From: Acidimicrobiales bacterium | Lineage (GTDB): Bacteria > Actinomycetota > Acidimicrobiia > Acidimicrobiales > Iamiaceae | Length of the DNA: 8,856 nucleotides | Assembly (NCBI GenBank): GCA_020439605.1 | Contig: JAGQSI010000064.1 | Span: 1 to 8,856, forward strand | Direction: 5' to 3' | Shown here: positions 6,583 through 8,856 of the stretch, piece by piece | How the letters are laid out: every line of letters starts with the position of its first letter | Position numbering within the stretch: the stretch's first letter is position 1 | Program-made: the position numbers and the translations under genes | The notes under the pieces: generated by a model | What the model saw: only the letters and a program-made list of their open reading frames with translations | The model's database searches: none | Told to the model about the DNA's origin: nothing

Positions 6583-6834
6583 CTACCCCGAGTACACATG
6601 TCTCAACGGCGGGGTCAGTCCTCCGGCTGCAAGCAGACGAACTGCTCTTGCCTCAGCAATGTCCACCACCACTGGGCCGACCTCGTAGCCAAGAATGCAA
6701 GGAACGAGGCAATCTCTACACGCGGCGGAGTTCTGCAAGGCACATTCGTCACAGTCGATCCGAAGAACTGAGTCTGTATTGGAAAAGTCGCTGGGCTTGC
6801 GGTTACTACAGCGTCTGTCTGAGTTGTAAGTCAC
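6583..6834 (-). CDS. Small cysteine-rich protein, possible metal or Fe-S binder (83 aa)
   Basis: The short protein has a compact cysteine pattern, C28-x2-C31-x7-C39-x2-C42-x3-C46, within RIDCDECALQNSAACRDCLV, plus a lone C9 near the N terminus. This is followed by a hydrophobic and acidic stretch (PVVVDIAEARAVRLLAAGGL, 54-73) and a short basic end. The pattern suggests a zinc knuckle or iron-sulphur site. I recall similar short uncharacterised proteins in actinobacteria but cannot name a family. The start is GTG at 6834, supported by AGGAG at 6844-6840 with a 5-nt spacer. The stop is TAG. It lies 60 nt after the NYN gene and 66 nt before queG, which itself carries two Fe-S clusters, so a role as partner of QueG is conceivable. 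The longer opposite-strand frame here lacks any such motif. Confidence 0.75.
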   Translation of the reverse strand: MTYNSDRRCSNRKPSDFSNTDSVLRIDCDECALQNSAACRDCLVPCILGYEVGPVVVDIAEARAVRLLAAGGLTPPLRHVYSG

Positions 6835-6839
6835 TGCTA

Positions 6840-6844
6840 CTCCT
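6840..6844 (-). promoter_or_regulatory. Strong ribosome binding site for the cysteine-rich gene
   Basis: AGGAG on the minus strand is followed by 5 nt (TAGCA) and then the GTG at 6834. It is the clearest Shine-Dalgarno match in the window and settles the start of a gene that has no ATG near its N terminus. Confidence 0.75.
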
Positions 6845-6894
6845 AGGCGGTGGACAGATGCACATCATCCACAAGGGGTGTGACAATTTGGCGC

Positions 6895-8262
6895 TCAGCG
6901 AGAAGCAGCCTCGAAGAATGCCTCGACACTGAGCACTCCAGCCCCATACGAACGAGCATGAGCAATGACCTCATTGTCAGAGGAGATCACCACGATTGGC
7001 TGACTGGGTGACGATGCCTCGATCAGTGAGCCAATCACCTCATCGGCAGTTTGGCCCTGATCGGAGTACTGGACCCGGATCTTGCGACTAAGGGTTGGGG
7101 ACACCACCGAATGATCGCCATCAAAAACCACCGTCACTGTTGTGCGGTAACGGTCACTGAGATCTTCGAAGGTCTTCACCACGCGCTCTCGCTCCTCTGT
7201 GAGGCTCAGAGCGCTCCAGCGCCGTCTTGCAACGTTGTAGCCGTCTACCAACACGAGATTGGCGGCATCGCTGAGCCAGAACCTGTTTGCTTCAACGGTG
7301 CCGTCGAATGATCCAGGAGCAAGCCTTGGCAAACGTCGACGTGGCCTCTTGCTGCGAGTCGAGCGAGGTGACAGAACGGGATTCGACTCCGGTTCTTGAT
7401 CGCTGCGACCTTGGCCTGACGCGAAGGCACCGAGGCGCTCAGCCAGTTCACGGGCAAGGCGAGATACGGCTTCAATCTCCTTGGCCTGTTCCAGTGCCAG
7501 CTTCATGTCGGACTCGTATGAGGAAGTGTCAACGTTTGGTGAAGACCCACCGCGTTGGCGTTCCTCAAGCAGTTCCTCCTCCGCTGCTAGCGCGGCTGCC
7601 TTGACCGATTTGAGCCTATGACGAGCCTCGGCCAGTTCCTTCTCAAGATCTTTGGCATGGCGCATCGCATCTGAACGAAGAACCTCAAGTTGCTCTGCCT
7701 CGGCGGACTTAACCCTGAGCAACTCCTCGCTGGCAGACAACTCAGTTCTGAGTTGCTTTGATTCGAGCCGCAGAGCCTTTATCTCTTTGTCAAGATCACG
7801 ATTCTTGGCTTTGGCGTCAGCAACAGCTTCCTTGACGGCCTTGACGATTTCTCGTTTGGACGCCGGCTTGTCTCCTCCAGAAGTGGAGCCGAGCACCTCC
7901 GGACTCTTGGAACCGCCGGTTCCCTCCCAGAACGAAGGGTCATCCAACCACCCTTTGGGTCGGGTCAGCCAAAGAAAATCGGCGCGACCAATCTTGGCCT
8001 CGTCCGCGCCATCGCCAACTCGTTGGCGAAACCCTGGATCGTTCTCGATGACCCGGGCAATCGTCACATAGGAGGCATGGGTGAGCTTTTGATGGGTCAG
8101 CAGTGGGCGAAGCGCATTGGGCGCCTTAACCGGTGGATCTTCGAGTTCGCCCTGGGCGGCAACACTCAGAGCAAGCCTCAAGGCCTCTTTGAATCGCTTG
8201 CCATCGGTGCCCGGGTTCTCCGGAAACCGTTCGGAGTCAGGAGGTTGGCTCGGTGGCGACAT
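6895..8262 (-). CDS. Coiled-coil NYN-domain protein (YacP-like putative RNase)
   Basis: The 455-aa protein has three parts. Residues 20-115 form a helical and tryptophan-containing N-terminal region (RRLL-type segments such as LRPLLTHQKL, and ADFLWLTRPKGWLDD). Residues about 133-282 are a long charged coiled coil (KREIVKAVKEAVADAKAK to SRLARELAERLG), followed by a basic, proline-rich linker (RSKRPRRRLPRL, 303-314). Residues 335-455 are a NYN/YacP-like PIN-type domain: LVLVDGYNVARRRW with D340, VVFDGDH with D381, the TADEVI acidic pair D407/E408, and VISSDNEV with D429. These acidic residues fit a metal-dependent RNA nuclease site, but activity is unproven. An in-frame start 35 codons earlier is open, but ATG at 8262 has GAGGTG just upstream and avoids an arginine-rich extension encoded over the zinc-ribbon gene. 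The two genes still overlap by 26 nt. Confidence 0.85.
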   Translation of the reverse strand: MSPPSQPPDSERFPENPGTDGKRFKEALRLALSVAAQGELEDPPVKAPNALRPLLTHQKLTHASYVTIARVIENDPGFRQRVGDGADEAKIGRADFLWLTRPKGWLDDPSFWEGTGGSKSPEVLGSTSGGDKPASKREIVKAVKEAVADAKAKNRDLDKEIKALRLESKQLRTELSASEELLRVKSAEAEQLEVLRSDAMRHAKDLEKELAEARHRLKSVKAAALAAEEELLEERQRGGSSPNVDTSSYESDMKLALEQAKEIEAVSRLARELAERLGAFASGQGRSDQEPESNPVLSPRSTRSKRPRRRLPRLAPGSFDGTVEANRFWLSDAANLVLVDGYNVARRRWSALSLTEERERVVKTFEDLSDRYRTTVTVVFDGDHSVVSPTLSRKIRVQYSDQGQTADEVIGSLIEASSPSQPIVVISSDNEVIAHARSYGAGVLSVEAFFEAASR

Positions 8263-8464
8263 CGAACACCTCGACGCGCCCGGCTGGCCCGCACCAGCGA
8301 CATTCGACCAACTCCACCGTCTCATCGAGCACCGTCTCGTCCTCGACCGACAAGTCTCCGCCCACACTGAAATGGTGATAGGCGCGGGTGCGACGGCTGG
8401 TAGTTACATCGAATCTGGTCAAGTTGCCACATGAGGTGCAGCGATAGCGGGTAGGGGCGCTCAC
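8237..8464 (-). CDS. Small CxxC zinc-ribbon protein (75 aa), head of the minus-strand block
   Basis: Two CxxC knuckles, C9/C12 (RYRCTSCGNLTRF) and C55/C58 (ECRWCGPAG), bracket a central strand-rich region (YHHFSVGGDLSVEDETVLDETVELV). This is a typical four-cysteine zinc ribbon of the kind found in small nucleic-acid or protein-interaction modules. I recall similar uncharacterised actinobacterial proteins but cannot give a function. The frame is open to a TTG at 8485, giving 82 aa. I prefer GTG at 8464 because TAGTAT lies 7 nt before it, matching the leaderless pattern at other unit heads, and neither start has a ribosome binding site. Its 3' end overlaps the NYN gene by 26 nt, so the two are probably translated together and may form an RNA-handling pair. 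The DEDDh exonuclease gene diverges 71 nt away. Confidence 0.78.
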   Translation of the reverse strand: MSAPTRYRCTSCGNLTRFDVTTSRRTRAYHHFSVGGDLSVEDETVLDETVELVECRWCGPAGRVEVFDVATEPTS

Positions 8465-8477
8465 GGAGTCAATACTA
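8465..8477 (-). promoter_or_regulatory. Putative -10 element for the zinc-ribbon gene, leaderless
   Basis: TAGTAT on the minus strand (8477-8472) matches TAnnnT and is followed by 7 nt (TGACTCC) and then the GTG at 8464. This predicts a leaderless mRNA for the first gene of the minus-strand block. The -35 region is weak (AGTGTT at 17 nt). If the upstream TTG at 8485 were the true start, this element would lie inside the coding sequence. Confidence 0.45.
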
Positions 8478-8499
8478 ACCAACAACCCAACTGAAACAC

Positions 8500-8535
8500 T
8501 TGTTCGCCGTACATTCGTTCGCTAACGTGGGGTGG
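8500..8535 (+). promoter_or_regulatory. Putative promoter for the exonuclease gene, leaderless
   Basis: TTGTTC (8500-8505) and TAACGT (8523-8528) are separated by 17 nt, a good sigma-70-type arrangement. The -10 hexamer ends 7 nt before the ATG at 8536, so transcription should begin at or next to the start codon. The G-rich GGGGTGG before the ATG could be a poor ribosome binding site if the transcript starts further upstream. The region is shared with the divergent zinc-ribbon gene. Confidence 0.55.
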
Positions 8536-8856
8536 ATGCAGCGGAGTTTTGATGATCTCGGCACTCCCCTGGCCGAGGTCACATTCTGTGTTGTGGACCT
8601 AGAGACCACTGGCGGCACCGCTCAAGACGGCGGCATCACAGAGATCGGAGCCGTGAAGATCCGGGGCGGAGAAACTCTCGCAACGTTCCAGACCTTTGTT
8701 AACCCCGGACATTCGATACCCGCGCAGATCACCATGCTCACCGGCATCACAGATGTCACAGTCAGAGATGCTCCCCCGCCCCGTTCGGTCCTACCCGCCT
8801 TCTTGGAATTCGTTGGAGATGCAGTGATTGTGGGCCACAACGTCCAGTACGACCTC
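8536..8856 (+). CDS. DEDDh 3'-5' exonuclease (DnaQ/PolC epsilon-like), 3' end outside window
   Basis: The first 107 codons are present and open to the window edge. ATG at 8536 begins MQRSFDDLGTPLAEV. The Exo I motif is VVDLETTGG with D21 and E23, followed by the usual ITEIGAVKIRGGE strand pair, FQTFVNPG, IPAQITMLTGIT (61-72) and the Exo II region VIVGHNVQYD with H101, N102 and D106. Such domains remove nucleotides from 3' ends of DNA (proofreading or repair) or RNA in the cytosol. The Exo III motif and C terminus lie beyond the window. The neighbourhood resembles M. tuberculosis, where Rv2191, near pimB', joins an epsilon-like exonuclease to a UvrC-type GIY-YIG part. A fusion here is therefore plausible but not visible. 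The gene has its own likely leaderless promoter and diverges from the minus-strand block. Confidence 0.88.
   Translation, partial: MQRSFDDLGTPLAEVTFCVVDLETTGGTAQDGGITEIGAVKIRGGETLATFQTFVNPGHSIPAQITMLTGITDVTVRDAPPPRSVLPAFLEFVGDAVIVGHNVQYDL

Noticed and set aside
6576..6932. 118-aa plus-strand open frame covering the cysteine-rich gene
   Set aside because: The minus-strand gene has a patterned cysteine cluster and a strong ribosome binding site; the plus frame has neither a motif nor a ribosome binding site.
8263..8367. N-terminal 35-residue extension of the NYN protein from a start at 8367
   Set aside because: It is arginine- and serine-rich sequence read in another frame over the zinc-ribbon gene; ATG 8262 has GAGGTG upstream.
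8500..8528. SOS (LexA) box or RecA-NDp type promoter upstream of the exonuclease
   Set aside because: The GTTC half-sites are direct rather than inverted repeats, and the distance from TTGT to TAnnnT does not match the RecA-NDp motif as I recall it.
1..8856. tRNA genes, CRISPR arrays, insertion sequences or phage genes
   Set aside because: I saw no cloverleaf with a TTCGA-type T-arm, no regularly spaced repeats, no transposase or integrase motifs and no long terminal repeats.

Overview
The window looks like a chromosomal housekeeping segment from an actinobacterium, most likely outside the classic very-high-GC genera (an Acidimicrobiia-type lineage is my guess). The reasons are the moderately GC-rich sequence, frequent GTG and TTG starts, stop/start overlaps between genes, apparently leaderless genes, and a gene block with the same order as Mycobacterium tuberculosis Rv2188c to Rv2183c (recalled synteny, not searched). 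I see no transposase, integrase, phage gene, CRISPR array, tRNA or rRNA.

Layout, left to right. (1) 3-1178, minus strand: an AlaC-type PLP aminotransferase. (2) A 79-nt divergent promoter region. (3) 1258-1764, plus strand: a family I inorganic pyrophosphatase. (4) A 21-nt convergent gap with a bidirectional hairpin just inside the last codons of the next gene. (5) 1786-8464, minus strand: nine consecutive genes that may form one long transcription unit or two or three nested ones. In transcription order they are a CxxC zinc-ribbon protein; a coiled-coil NYN-domain protein (putative RNase); a small cysteine-rich protein; a QueG-like cobalamin/Fe-S reductase with a HEAT tail; a PimB'-like GT4 mannosyltransferase; a four-helix membrane protein; an SRPBCC lipid-binding-fold protein; an ArsA/GET3-family ATPase with an HSP20-like tail; and a 90-residue helical protein. 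(6) A 71-nt divergent promoter region. (7) From 8536 to the right edge, plus strand: the start of a DEDDh exonuclease, cut off by the window.

How the genes may work together: QueG, PimB' and the membrane protein are joined by 4-nt overlaps, and SRPBCC, ArsA and the 90-aa protein by 1- and 4-nt overlaps, so each set is probably translationally coupled. PimB' would add mannose to phosphatidylinositol mannosides at the inner membrane. The membrane, SRPBCC and ArsA proteins downstream could belong to an envelope-lipid or membrane-protein handling module whose function is not established. The zinc-ribbon and NYN proteins at the head of the block suggest RNA handling.

The four genes that head transcription units have a TAnnnT-like hexamer ending 6-7 nt before the start codon and no good ribosome binding site. 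Several internal genes have either a Shine-Dalgarno sequence or a stop/start overlap. Two long reading frames should be shortened at the N terminus: PimB' to a TTG at 5362 and the NYN protein to an ATG at 8262. I found no clearly new defence or mobile system; the most interesting part is the conserved but poorly understood nine-gene block.
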